From the NCBI GenBank assembly GCA_037903475.1, contig JBAJFG010000015.1:930001-994000 (forward strand): a DNA stretch of 64,000 nucleotides. The letters are read 5' to 3'. The position numbers were made by a program, and so were the translations under genes. Below, piece by piece: positions 13,547-24,800 of this stretch (within the stretch, counting starts at the first letter, position 1; every line of letters begins with the position of its first letter). A model generated the notes under the pieces. The model was not told the origin of the DNA, did no database searches, and saw only the letters and a list, made by a program, of their open reading frames with translations. The DNA comes from Ancylostoma caninum. Lineage: Eukaryota; Nematoda; Chromadorea; Rhabditida; Ancylostomatidae.

Positions 13547-14156
13547 GCGAGTGTATTTATTGTTATTTTGATTTATTTGTTGGTGGTCTTGTTTCAGCTT
13601 GTTACGCAGATAGTTCTAATAAATATTTATTCAATGATTTGCCTCACTTATTTGAGTTGAGAGGTCTCCCGCAGTACTTTTAATCTTTCTTTGTGAGTTT
13701 TTCCTTTGTATTCCCGTTTTCTACTTACCAAAGACCTTGCTTATTTTCTGCAATTTCAGTATGATAGGTATGTAAGGCTTCCTTTCTATACATGCTACAA
13801 CAGGAGAAAAAATTTCAAGTGAAAATGAAAGAGGTTGATGGAAATAAAACTTTGCAGGCTATAGTCTGCTCCATGAACGACAGGATTTCATTCCAAATTT
13901 GTTATAAAAGATCAGTTCTCACACTAACGAAAATCATACGTGTTCTGGTTTGGGGTTCAGTCGATCGATGGTGTATTTCCCTTTCTTTTTTTTTTTCTCT
14001 GATTTCTTTTCAACTCTGTACCGTCCTAGATACATATATGGAAGCGTAGCGTCGTTGCCGAAAGGAATAAGATTCTTACTGAGAAACAAATAAAATTTTA
14101 TGTGCGATATAAGTACTTAGTTATAAATCGTCGTTCTTTTCCAGGATAACTTCAGA

Positions 14157-14645
14157 ATGCTCCGAGTTGTGAACAGAATCCTACCACGAGCTACATCATT
14201 GCGAGCTCTCAGTACTGAGAAACCGAAGGTGCCGAAAAAAAGCAAAGAAGAAATCATGAAGGAGAAGACACCTGCTGGAAAGTTGGACGACCTGGTGAGA
14301 TCTATGACTTTTATGCCATCTCGGTACTTCCGAATTGAAAGCGCTTATCTAGAAGCCCTATGAGGATCCTTATCTCAAGAAGCATCCAGGAGGAGTGAAT
14401 CCTGTCACTGGCGAGGTGGGCGAGCTTTCGGGTTTCTTTTTCTTTTCGTAGTTTTTTTTTCAATTTGTAGTTAGAGCTTACCCAGCTCACTTGTCCTATG
14501 AAATCGCTGTAAAATGCGAACTCATATCAAATTTCACGTGACTTGGAAAGGTTTAACATCACTATCTTAGATTGGAGGACCAGCTGGTCCCGAACCGACG
14601 AGGTACGGTGACTGGGAGCGCAAGGGGCGTGTGACAGACTTTTAA
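14157..14645 (+). CDS. SDHAF4: Succinate dehydrogenase assembly factor 4, mitochondrial
   Basis: Exons 14157-14294, 14353-14415 and 14571-14645 give 91 residues. SDHAF4 binds flavinated SDHA in the mitochondrial matrix and promotes its assembly with SDHB in complex II. The first ~20 residues are basic and Ser/Ala/Leu-rich with no acid, as in a mitochondrial presequence. The family signature is at the C-terminus: KHPGGVNPVTGEIGGP followed by EPTRYGDWERKGRVTDF. Introns are 58 and 155 bases, both GT-AG. A TTTTCCAG acceptor at 14137-14144 just before the ATG suggests trans-splicing. AATAAA is near 14693, and the next gene starts about 150 bases further on. Confidence 0.95.
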
Positions 14646-14869
14646 TTGTGAAAATTTGTTGATGTAAATAGTCTTGAAGAGCTGTAGGTTATAGAATAAA
14701 CTATTTTCTTCACATTATGCTTTTTATTCTGCAGTATGGTATCTTCCTTTCTGGTTTAACTCCATTTCATTGTATCATTTTCTTCTCTGCGTTGATGATT
14801 ACAAAGTTTACCCTCAAGTGCGCCTCAGCACCTGGTTATTGTTGATATTCGCATACGTTTTCGATAGAT

Positions 14870-16178
14870 ATGGCAACAGCATCAGCAGCAATGATTGAAA
14901 CTCCCGAATCAGCCATAGAGTGTGCGATCACAAATCCTCGCATCCTCAACGTCTCCGAGATGCTAGCACAGCATAATATACAGGTATTTGTGCTCAATTG
15001 TTTGCTTTTCTCCATTTCTGCATCATTCTTGAATGAAAGTCCAGTGAAAATTGCAAATAACTTTCTACCTTCTAGGCTCTTCAACAATCAAATCCCGCTT
15101 TGTACAAAACTCTTGAAATATTCGCTTATGGTACACTGAAGGACCTTCCAGAAGGGGTATTAATGAGTTTTGATTATTTGTTTTGTAGTTTTATTGCATT
15201 CTATGGAGATTTTCCATATCTAAGAGTAATCCTTCGTTTTTGGACGTACCTTCTAGGTCAATTTACCTCCGGCAGCATTACGAAAGCTGCAACAGCTGTC
15301 TCTAATCACTTTAGCTGCCAATAGTACCTCAAATAGGCAGCTCCCTTACGCTGATGTGATACAGTAGTAAGTTGGTCATTTGTCTAACGATTATTTCTGT
15401 TTGATTTTTCGTTCATTCCGTTTATTACTTGCTTTACAGTCTTGGTCTCAGCTCTGTTCGTGAACTTGAGGACATTGTGATTGATGCGATTTACAACAAA
15501 CTGATAAAAGCTCGACTTGATTCGAAGGGGCAGTTCATTGAGGTACTGTTCGAGCTTCTTCAGCTAATGCTTTCACTTTTTTTTTCAAATTCTGCTGAGC
15601 TGTGTTGAGATGAACTGGCGTCAGTTTCTGTCTATTCTAGGTTGATGATTGGGCTTCTCGTGATACTCCGGCTAACAACATTCCTGCTATTGTAAACCTA
15701 CTGACCGAGTTTGCCCAAAGTGCTGCGGACGTACGTCAGCATACTTTAGTGGATGCAGATAGGTAAGTTATACGATCGAGTTAGTAGATGTCGAGTATGG
15801 AACGTTGTACCGCCACATCGCGCTGCGGCTAAGCTCTGCGATTGGACAATCAGGCGAATTAGCCAATCTGAGAGCTTTCACGCGCCGATTTTTGCTGGTA
15901 CAACCTTGCATGCCCTAGCCAGCAGCTGGAAATGCGGCTTCATCGTATAGAGTTGTACATAGTGCCATGTAAATGTTTATTTAAGACGAGATGCTCAAGT
16001 TACGGCCGAACGCAAACGCGCTCAACAAGCAGAAGCTGATTTGATTGCTGCGCGCAAAGCGCTCGATGAATCTGTCATGGCAACAATGAATTCTCATGAT
16101 CCTGCGACGTCAACCAGAGCGAAGGCATCCCGAACAGGGAGACAGCGACCCGGTCAGACCGCTCCAGCTAGCAAGTAG
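14870..16178 (+). CDS. COPS7: COP9 signalosome complex subunit 7
   Basis: Six exons, 14870-14983, 15076-15156, 15257-15366, 15440-15542, 15641-15762 and 15986-16178, give 240 residues. CSN7 is a PCI-domain scaffold subunit of the COP9 signalosome, which removes NEDD8 from cullins. PCI features seen: TLEIFAYGTLKD, NLPPAALRKLQQLSLITLAA, LPYADVIQYLGLSSVRELED and a following VIDAIYNKLIKARLD winged-helix segment, which match COPS7A/B closely. Residues ~175-210 form a charged, coiled-coil-like helix rich in AERKRAQQAEAD. The tail is basic and Ser/Thr-rich. The start has a TTTTCGATAG acceptor directly upstream, and T-rich sequence separates it from SDHAF4, as in nematode operons. The last intron holds a repeat fragment. 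Eukaryotic eIF3m is a relative, but the LSLITLAA and RELED blocks favour CSN7. Confidence 0.92.
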
Positions 16179-17387
16179 TTTCACAAGACCGAGATGGCAA
16201 TGTTGGTGGTTTAGAGGGGTTTCATAATGTGTATTTAGTATGTTGGTGACAAATTGCTTCGTTTTGACAGTGTTCATATGGAATGCTATGAGTTTAAGGG
16301 CAGTTATTGTGTATTTTACAACTGACCTTAATATTGAAGAATATCAAAACGATGTTTATACTCCGTTTGGAAAGTGCAGTGATTCCTTAGCATCTGTTCC
16401 TGTTGTTTTTGACACTGTTGAACAGAATTTTTTGTCTTTGATCAGCTGTTTAGAGTCGCATAAAATTGGAAGAGTCATGTATCTTTCACGGCAGCCAGGC
16501 TCCTTATGCCTACCGTTTTCTGGGTGCAGAAACGTTCCTTCGCTCGATTGTAACGTGCAGTTGGTTGTGCGAGCACTAGGTCGAAGTGATGATTGTTCGA
16601 GCTTTGCTTTTGGACTTTGAAATTCGTGAAATCGTGAACGAAAACAAGGCTATTTTACGAGCGGGTCATTGAAACTGTGTTCTCGTCGAAAAGAACCTCT
16701 GAAGATCTCTCGTAAATTCGTCCGGCTAAAGAAAAATTTCAAAGAGAGAAAGACCTAGTTCTCCAATCACAGAACTACGGGAACAGCCCATTTTCTCCCA
16801 CGATGCGATTGTCCTGACACTTTCTTTAGAGCAGCAAAATTAAACTGGGTTCTAGAGATCTTCCCCCATAAAGCTGGTCAAACAACAAACTTTAGAGCTT
16901 GCACTAATTCTTGCCAACTGTTGATCTCCGATTTGCACCTCCTGATTTCTCTCGCTTCTATGACTTTCCTCTCTAGTGTTCTTTTAAGGTGACGATGCAG
17001 TACTTTTACTATAAAATCTGTAACAGACAGAAACTGCTAAAAGAGAATGACATAGTGCTTGCATTTGTGAACATTATCTGTATTTGCTTCCTATTTTTAT
17101 GCTTACATTGTTCAGTCCAATAAAATAAACAAAATATTCCCGAATTAAGAAGTGGACTAGTAGTAGGGCAAGGATACACAGATCTTTAATGGATAGACTG
17201 ACGAGATAGTTATCTTAGGAATGTCCTCTCACTAAGGCACAATCAAAAAAGTATCCCTAGAAAGAATCCAAATATACAAAAATAAGGTATCAAGCTCTCT
17301 AAGATCCATAAAACAACGATGAACTAGAACAACTTTTTAGAATTTCACTAGAAAAAAAGTGTAAAACATGATAAGCTCGAGAAGCTT
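16179..17387. other. Convergent intergenic region between COPS7 (+) and DHDDS (-)
   Basis: It contains the 3' ends of two convergent genes. An AATAAAATAAA cluster near 17120 could serve the + strand transcript. A 126-codon open frame at 16240-16620 on the + strand has no recognisable domain, and I treat it as untranslated sequence. No repeat was noticed. Confidence 0.4.
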
Positions 17388-20300
17388 TTACACTTCTAAA
17401 GATGCGTACTCTTGCAGTGTACAGTTGTGTAACTCATCCACATAGTCAAGGAATGGTTGTAAAGCTATTTGTTCATCTGTTGAAGGCTCCTTAGCAGCTT
17501 GATTTCGTTGGATTTCCTTAATTACAAGCACTTACCTCCTATTAAATGCAAAATGATAAGGAAATTTCTTCAATGACCCAAGCGTTGAAAAAAAACCATC
17601 AATTACAACGGCTTCTTCTCTCGTAAAATCTAAAGCCATCAATCGAAAGTAAGCGCGCTTCTCTCAAAATTCGCTACTTCTTTCTGTGGTTGTAACTGGG
17701 TCAGATTTAGAAATATTATTGCTAGTTATAAGAGCCATCGCCATACCTGTATAGAGCTGCAATGATACTGATAGGAAAGGATCGCCTTGCACAGATGCCA
17801 GTAGTTAAATTCAGGCCATAAAACGTCATCAAAATAAACGTGGCTAGTAGAACACTGCAATGACGGTACTTAATCGACCTCAAGTAGAGAAAGCCTTGTA
17901 AATTCGAAGAAGAACCATAATTTGACCTGTAATTCAAGTTCGCTACTGATAATTGAAACGGAACAAAAAATACCTGCCAGAGAAGAAAATCACTCAGTCG
18001 CTTCTCTCCACTTGTTCTAATAAGCATGTTCGGATCGGTACCTAATCGACTGTCTAGGCAACGAGATATCAGCCATTCAGAGATCTGATCCTCTTCCAGC
18101 AATCCCTAAATTCGATGGTAGTAGTATTTGCGACAGTCCTGCCCTTCTTCCTCACACTCATTCAATCCCAAGAACTGCACTCTCAAAGAAGTCAATCAAA
18201 TTGAAGGAAAACGAATGATAGCGGAGGAACACGACTCTAATAGCGAGGAAATATATGGATACTATAAGTTCTCGCGTAATGGATATTCCGGCACTATTCC
18301 ACTTGTTCTGCCCCAAAATCTCAAAATCAAAAATTCCTCTGAAACTTCGTCCGGGGGGTTATTTGACATGCTGATCACGAACATCACACTCATTTTGTGC
18401 CGTAACCTCATTTGAGTAAGGTTATGGTAGGGTTAGGGTAAGCACACCATCCCACAGATCCGTCTGAATTTTTGTCTAGGGGGGTTATTTGATATGCTGA
18501 TTACGAGTATCACACTCGTTTAGTGCCGCAACCCCATCTGGGTAAGGTTACGGTAGAGTTGGGGCAAGTGCCGTCCACAGAAGGACCTCAAAATTGCGTT
18601 CCACTTGCAAAATCAATGTGATATTCGTAATCAGCATATCAAATAAGCCCCGGAGACAAAAATTCAGGTGATCCTATGAAATGCCCTACTTACCCTAACC
18701 CTACCGTAACCCTACTCAAATGGAGTTACGACACAGAATGAGTGTGATTTTCGTGATCAGCATGTCAAATAACCTCTCTAGACGAAGTTTCAAGGAAATT
18801 TTTGATTTTGAGATTTTGGGGCAGAACAAGTGGAATAGTGCCGATATTCCATGCGATTTCAGCAACACTTGACACTGTTATGCACCCAAAGAATACATCT
18901 GAGAGAAAGAGAGCAGCCAGAGAAGTAACCTCTGAGAAGAAAGTGGAGCGTTACAGTAGAAGTTTAAAACGACGCTCACCTTCTCCCTTCCTTTACGAAT
19001 TAGCTCGAAGGCTCGCGCAAGCTCATCCCTCGAGGTGTACGGCATGCAAACATTGACCACTCCTCTAGAATTTTATTATTTCTGCAAAACTAATTCGTAA
19101 TTTTCTACGTTGTGCTCAATCACAAGAAAACAAGGACGTGATCCCCTACAGCGCGCTCAGGAAAACTAAAGAAAATCAACTATCACTTTAAGGTCTTTGA
19201 ATAGTTAGTTACCCGTTGAACTAAAAAGCCGCAACGAAGCGCACTATATACAAGGAGCATCAATCGCGATTGCATCCCTCGCATTGGGAACAACCTCACA
19301 TCACTCGTTAACCTACGTTGATACGCGTTATCCATTATACGATCAAGGTTTTGATTAACGCCTATCAACGTGGGCTGATAAATGATGTGGCGCTGCCTCC
19401 ACTGCGAGGGTGCAATCGTGATTAACATTCCCTATCAGCACACTATCCATAAAGCATTCAAACTGCAGTAAAGTAATGTTTAAGTCAAAAGAGGCATACC
19501 TATCATAGTCTTTTGTGAGAAGTTGGATCTGTGCAATCAATTTCCGGAGTTTCGGAGACAACATGGCGATATTTCCAAAGAATCGGAACGATATCTGTTG
19601 CTCCTCGAGTTTTTCTCTGAAAATCCATAGATCTGTTCAATGTTACGTCCGTAGACACTGTCAGAATATGAAGCTGACAGTCACAGTGAGAACAACCTTA
19701 CCTCTCCACGAGCAGCTTGGCAAATTTCTCCTCGGCCAGTTTCATCAGCCCATTCACTTCGTCCGAACTTCTTTTGAAATTTTCAATGCTGAAAGCGTAG
19801 ACGGTCACCTCGCGTACGCCCAAATCTTGGCACCACTCTAAGATCTGAAACAAGAAACCATAAGTAAGAGATCAATAAATTCTACTAGGTTTCTAACATA
19901 TAATATTAAAGCTAAAAGTGTACGAAGTATGCTCGTCAAAGTTTGGTACACTTGAAAACGAAAGAAATTAGAAAGAAACCTTGGCAAGCTGCTGGAATCC
20001 TTTCTCGTGTCCATGAATAACGTGTCCAAGATGATGGGTCCTTGCAAATCGACGGTTCCCGTCCATGACGAAAGCAACATGATAGGGGACATAAAATAAA
20101 GCAATAACCATGTAAATGATATACCAATGGCTCAATGATCAAACTGCGGACAGTGAACGTCAGAGGAAGTGCGTTTTCCGCAGAAATGGGAATCACGCGT
20201 TGCGACCGCGCCGCTCCACAAAAAAGAAACACATTTCCTTCGACGCTCACTGTAGATAAGGAGAAAAATCAAAGACGCTCAGTGATGGCAAATAATGTTT

Positions 20301-20609
20301 GGTGATCTCGTCTAGATTGAATGCCTAACGCTGCTTAAAAATGAAGAATTCGTTGCGGAACCAACAATCACATAACAATCCAGCGATGTAATCAGGGCTG
20401 CGAATTTTTATGCTTGTAAAAGTTCTCATATAAAGTAAGTGCTCAAAAGAGAGAAAAACAAGGAAGGAAAAAGAAAATTTAAAAATAATTAGACTTACTG
20501 GTCCTGAGGTGACAATCGCCTTAATAATTGAGTGCCACCAAGCGTTGTCGTTCTTGGCGGTATCCCACCACACAGATGCCTCGTCGTTTACATTGCTGAC
20601 ATCCGTCAT
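17388..20609 (-). CDS. DHDDS: Dehydrodolichyl diphosphate synthase subunit (cis-prenyltransferase)
   Basis: Eight exons on the minus strand: 20609-20499, 20090-19980, 19844-19702, 19616-19500, 19064-18980, 18105-17974, 17854-17747 and 17516-17388, giving 311 residues (human 333). The enzyme elongates farnesyl diphosphate with isopentenyl diphosphate in cis at the ER to make the dolichol precursor used in N-glycosylation; animal DHDDS works with NUS1/NgBR. Motifs: [13 protein letters not shown] (substrate-binding Asp at ~47), [29 protein letters not shown] and [18 protein letters not shown] (~216-233), then VLWPEFNYW. An acceptor at ~20618 suggests a spliced leader. Oddities: exon 2 must begin directly after an AT rather than AG dinucleotide (20092-20091), and intron 5 carries a ~570-bp foldback. 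The last exon boundary has an alternative ending in VSACN. Confidence 0.93.
18281..18851. mobile_element. Foldback element in a DHDDS intron
   Basis: The left half (from GATATTCCGGCACTATTCC) and the right half (to GGAATAGTGCCGATATTCC) are imperfect reverse complements. Inside are further inverted and direct copies of TTATTTGACATGCTGATCAC and of GGTAGGGTTAGGGTAAG. No open frame spans it. The element lies between exons 18980 and 18105 of the prenyltransferase gene. Confidence 0.7.
19263..19422. mobile_element. Palindromic MITE (family D), second copy
   Basis: Arms ATCGCGATTGCATCCCTCGC and GCGAGGGTGCAATCGTGAT enclose an inner inverted pair CGTTGATACGCGTTA / TAACGCCTATCAACG, the same architecture as 11227-11375. 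It sits in the DHDDS intron between exons 19500 and 19064. Confidence 0.6.
20150..20253. mobile_element. Short palindromic MITE, family A
   Basis: Imperfect inverted arms run from ACAGTGAACGTCAGAGGAAG to CACATTTCCTTCGACGCTC then ACTGT. The centre holds GTTGCGACCGCGCCGC, shared with other family A copies. It is inside the first DHDDS intron. Confidence 0.6.
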
Positions 20610-21846
20610 TTCATTACCTGGGAAGATTAATTCTACATTCAGCGTCACAGCTATGAAGATTTTGCAACAATATTTATCTAAAAATGGAAGTTATGGTGAA
20701 TTACTATTCGTCTTACTCGTTTTGAATGTAGGTACGAATTAAAATTGGATTAGATGCGACTGGACAAGGTAAATTAGGGTGAAATAAGCTTGATAAAATT
20801 TCAAACATCAAATTCAGAGTTGAGTGAAGTTGTTTGGAAGACTTACTTTACAAAATAAACTAGTACATTTTGATGTCTGGGATAACTATTGACTATAAAG
20901 ACCTACCGAAGTACAATTTTCTGTGAATTTATCAGGCCAATACCTATTAATTACGAAATAAAAGCTTCTTAGAAGGAAAAACGAACAGCAGCAGTTAAAT
21001 TAACTCTACGTGGCACTCATGACACAGCGTGACCTTCAGTCGTATCGTAGCCGAGGTTGCAGCGACCTTTAATAACGGGGGAACGTCCGCGCTTGAAACG
21101 CACTTTTCTACCTCTCGTTCTTAATTTTGCCTCATTTATGTTCGAAATGAAAAATAATGTCATCCTTTCTAGCAGGGAACATTTGGAAATTTCACAACAA
21201 TTGGACAAAACTGAGTGTTAGGCTGGTTTAAATTTTCTTGTACAGAATGCTCTAGGAACTACTTTCAAATAAAAAAAGGCTGCTATTTGAAAAGCAAGGT
21301 TTTCTTATTGTTCACTTCACCAGGAATGGGGTCAGGGAAAACCTTTAAAAGACTGTATTGGTGGAAAAATCATGGACTGAGGCGCTGGTGTTTTCAATCA
21401 ATATTATGCATGCTTGGTAGTGCGCAACCACACCGCTTATATTATACAGTGAGCGTCGGTGCGGCGCGTTTTTTTGCGGACTCAAGGAAGCGTCGCGACC
21501 GCGCCGCTCGCGCTGGAATCCTCTCCCCGACCACAAATTACAGGGTTTTCTGGATAATTAGTTACTTTTCTTGATAGTTAACACCAGATGTGACGAAAAG
21601 CTACCGAGGAAACCGGAATTTGCCAATATGGCGACGACTCTACCACGAGCAGCGCGGTTGCGACGCTTGCTTTCTGTGTACGTGAACAATTGTTAACGCA
21701 TCACCATCGGCGCTCTATGTATGGTGTGTTTGTAGGGGGTTAAACAGGTCCCTCTGCGGGCACCATACGCCAGTTTTTTAGTTAAGACAAATTTTGTATG
21801 AGAGCGAGGTATGACTCACTCAAACTCTTCATTGCAGTGGTGAAAC
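20610..21846. other. Divergent intergenic region between DHDDS (-) and the zinc-finger gene (+)
   Basis: This must hold promoters for both divergent genes, but no specific motif can be asserted. A half-copy of MITE family A (ACAGTGAGCGTCGGTGCGGC) lies at about 21449-21515. A probable spliced-leader acceptor (CTTCATTGCAG, ending 21837) precedes the zinc-finger ATG. Confidence 0.4.
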
Positions 21847-24800
21847 ATGCCAAAACCGGAGGGAACGCACCACTGTACATTGTGCAAGATGTCTTTTATG
21901 AGCTTCGACACCGTTATACGCCATTTGAGAAGAGGACATGGTGGCGCTGGGAGGATGGAAGCAGAACGCCTATGTGGGTCTCACAGCCAAACATTCTAGA
22001 AAATTTCAAGGAGATTAGACGTGCAGTTTTTGCTTCAGTGGTCGGGGCTCACGCGCCTAATCACCTGTTTGGAAAGGTTAGAACTGGAAGTGCGTGGATA
22101 CGCAGACGATCAGAGCGACACATCACTCGTGACGTAAAGTCCTTATGCACAATCGGCGAAAATTTTCGAGCGCGTTCAGCATGAGGCGCATGCGCGGCGC
22201 GGCCCTCTTATGGCAGCGGTCCCCAGTCGTTCGACAGATTCTTAACCCAGGTGAGTGTTTTTCTTTCATTTTTTTCTTTAACTGAAGTTTATCTGAAGCT
22301 GTGAGGCCTGTGGTTGACCGATATCGACCGGACGGCCCCGATGCCTCATATTTTCCCTATGCATGCCCCAAATGCTTGTTTTTATTGTTTTTCTAGGCAT
22401 ACGGGGCCGTCCGGTCGACATCGGTCAGCCACAGGCCTCATACAGGCCATTCATCGGGGAGTCGGTATGCCACTTATCGGAGACACGTGCTCCACGTACT
22501 CCCACATCATTTCCGGCACCCTTTCTAACATGTTAATCAGTTGAAAATCAGTGCGACTAACAAGCTTGAACATGCGCGACTTGCCAAAAGCCCCTCTAAT
22601 CTCTTTACGTAAAAATGCACCAATACCGACTCATTTCTGAACCGCCTGTACCTTCGGATGAACTTCAATCAAAGAAAAAAATGAAGGAAAAACACTCACC
22701 TGGGCCAAAAATCTGACGAACGACAGGGGACCGCTGCCACAAGAGGGCCGCCCCGCGCACGCGCCCCATGCTGAACGCGCTCGAAAATTTACCGCCGATT
22801 GCGCGTAAGGACTTCAGCGGTGCGTGTGGGTCTCGAGCACTGAAATCTCCTCTACTTCATAGACATGCGTAGACGAACGAAATGATAGTCGGTCTATTTC
22901 ATGTTTGGAGAATTTAAAATATAAAGAACATGTTCTAAACCTCATTTTAAGATTCTCTCCAACATCGATCAAATGACCACATAAACGTCGAGTGTCCTGA
23001 ATGCAACGCGAAGTTCAAAAAGGACCATATAGGCCAACACGTGGCTTGTGCACACAATTATACAGACGACGAGCGCCATAGTCTTCTGAAACGTATGGGA
23101 TGCGAAAAACCCGTCGAAGGCGAGGAAATGCCGTTCAAATGCGAACACTGTGCCTCATCGTTTTTTACAAAACGTGAGCTCAACGCACATTTGGACCAAG
23201 AGCATCCCAATGGAGAAAAGCCTTCAACATCATCCCCGGTTAATGGATTGGTTTGCGCTGTCGAGGGATGCAGCTCTGTTTCTGGCACTCACGAGGAATT
23301 GGTCGCACACTGTACGGCTACTCACAAAGAAGCAACAAAGCAGCAGTTCGGGATTTTCGCGAAATACTTCGAAAATGTCGACGACTTCTTCGTATGTTTT
23401 TTTTTTTGTAGGAAAAGTGTTAACCTAAGTGGTGTTTACTAACCTCTTGCTCCTAGGAATGGAAATCGGATATTGAAGAGGAAACATGTACTTCTTTCCG
23501 GCTTAAACCCAACAACAACGCAAATATGGCCGAATACGAATGCCACCGCGCTCCATCTTCCAGTTCAAGTGATCCATCCAGTACTAAAAAGTTATACGCG
23601 AAGCCCTGCTCAGCATTTATAAATGTGAGTGAATGAATTGTACTGCTGCAGATTCAAAAACCAGCGGATTCTTTTCTGCTGAAAATTCGATTAGAGGGGT
23701 AGTTCGAGGTGCTGAACATGGATATCGTATCCATTTTGTGTTATGGCCCCACTTTTGCGTAGTCGTAGTAGTTACACAGTAGATATGATGTCTCACGGAA
23801 TCCTTTTAAACTTGCTCTGATAACTGTGCAGCACGAATGCTCGCCGAACGGAGCAATGGTCGAGTAGAAACCCTTGCAGCACATCCTCCCAGTTACTGCT
23901 ACCCTCCCCTCCATTGCTGCCGTCCTTCAGCAATTGTTGCTGAAGGGATGAAACCTTGAGCAGCAATAGAGGGTAGGATGGCAGCAACGGGGAGCAGTTG
24001 CTGCTGGGGTTTCTATTCGAAGCATTACACCGTTCGGGCTGCGTTTCTGCTACACAGTTATCAGAGTTTGCATGGAGGACTCATATCGGATGGTGATCTA
24101 TCAACACCACTATGCATGCCACTTCCATTCTCTTGCTGAAATTGGCGTTTCGTTCCAAGTTCCTATCGTAAACCAACGATAGCACCTCACATAATCTCCC
24201 TATACAAGGTTTTAGGATATTTTCTGAGATATCGTGTCTAGAGCAAAACTACCGCAATACAAAAAAAAGGCTAGTACGGTGCAAAATGCATGCGACATTC
24301 ATTTTCAGCTCCCTCCCCCACTAAGTGCCCCTCCCGCCCCCTACCGCCACCCCTATGAAAAGTTTCAGGAGAGAATTTGTTGAAGTCTTTCGGTCCCCTG
24401 AAGCGGAATAGTGCCAGCACTTGTAGAGCCAGGTTTGTTAGGTGATCAGATTCATTTATGGCCTGATATTTCGCCGTAGTTCCGATACTATTCAGAAAAT
24501 TTATGTAGATAAACTCCAACAGTTTTCGACTTAATTTGTTTTCTTTTTAGTGTCGCATGAGAAAAGACGGATCGATAGAAGCCATTGGATGTACGGATCA
24601 TATTGGACACGCCAAAGAGCCCCAGAAGTTGTTACTTACACTAAGACAAAGGGAGGAAGTGCGAGGACTTATTTCTAGTGAGTTTTTTTTTTCATTGGAG
24701 GGTTTTTTGCAACTTCAAGTGAGTCCGTTTTCTTGGATGGATGTCCTTTCCCCAAGGAAACGTAGCGAATGGGATTCTGGATTTCAGAGAAAGTCAAAAG

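Noticed and set aside
16240..16620. 126-codon open frame downstream of COPS7
   Set aside because: No domain, signal peptide or homologue recognised; it lies in the likely 3' untranslated or intergenic region.
21798..22184. 129-codon open frame overlapping the zinc-finger first exon
   Set aside because: A different frame of the same DNA encodes a C2H2 finger that splices in phase to the rest of the gene; the long frame runs on into the foldback element.
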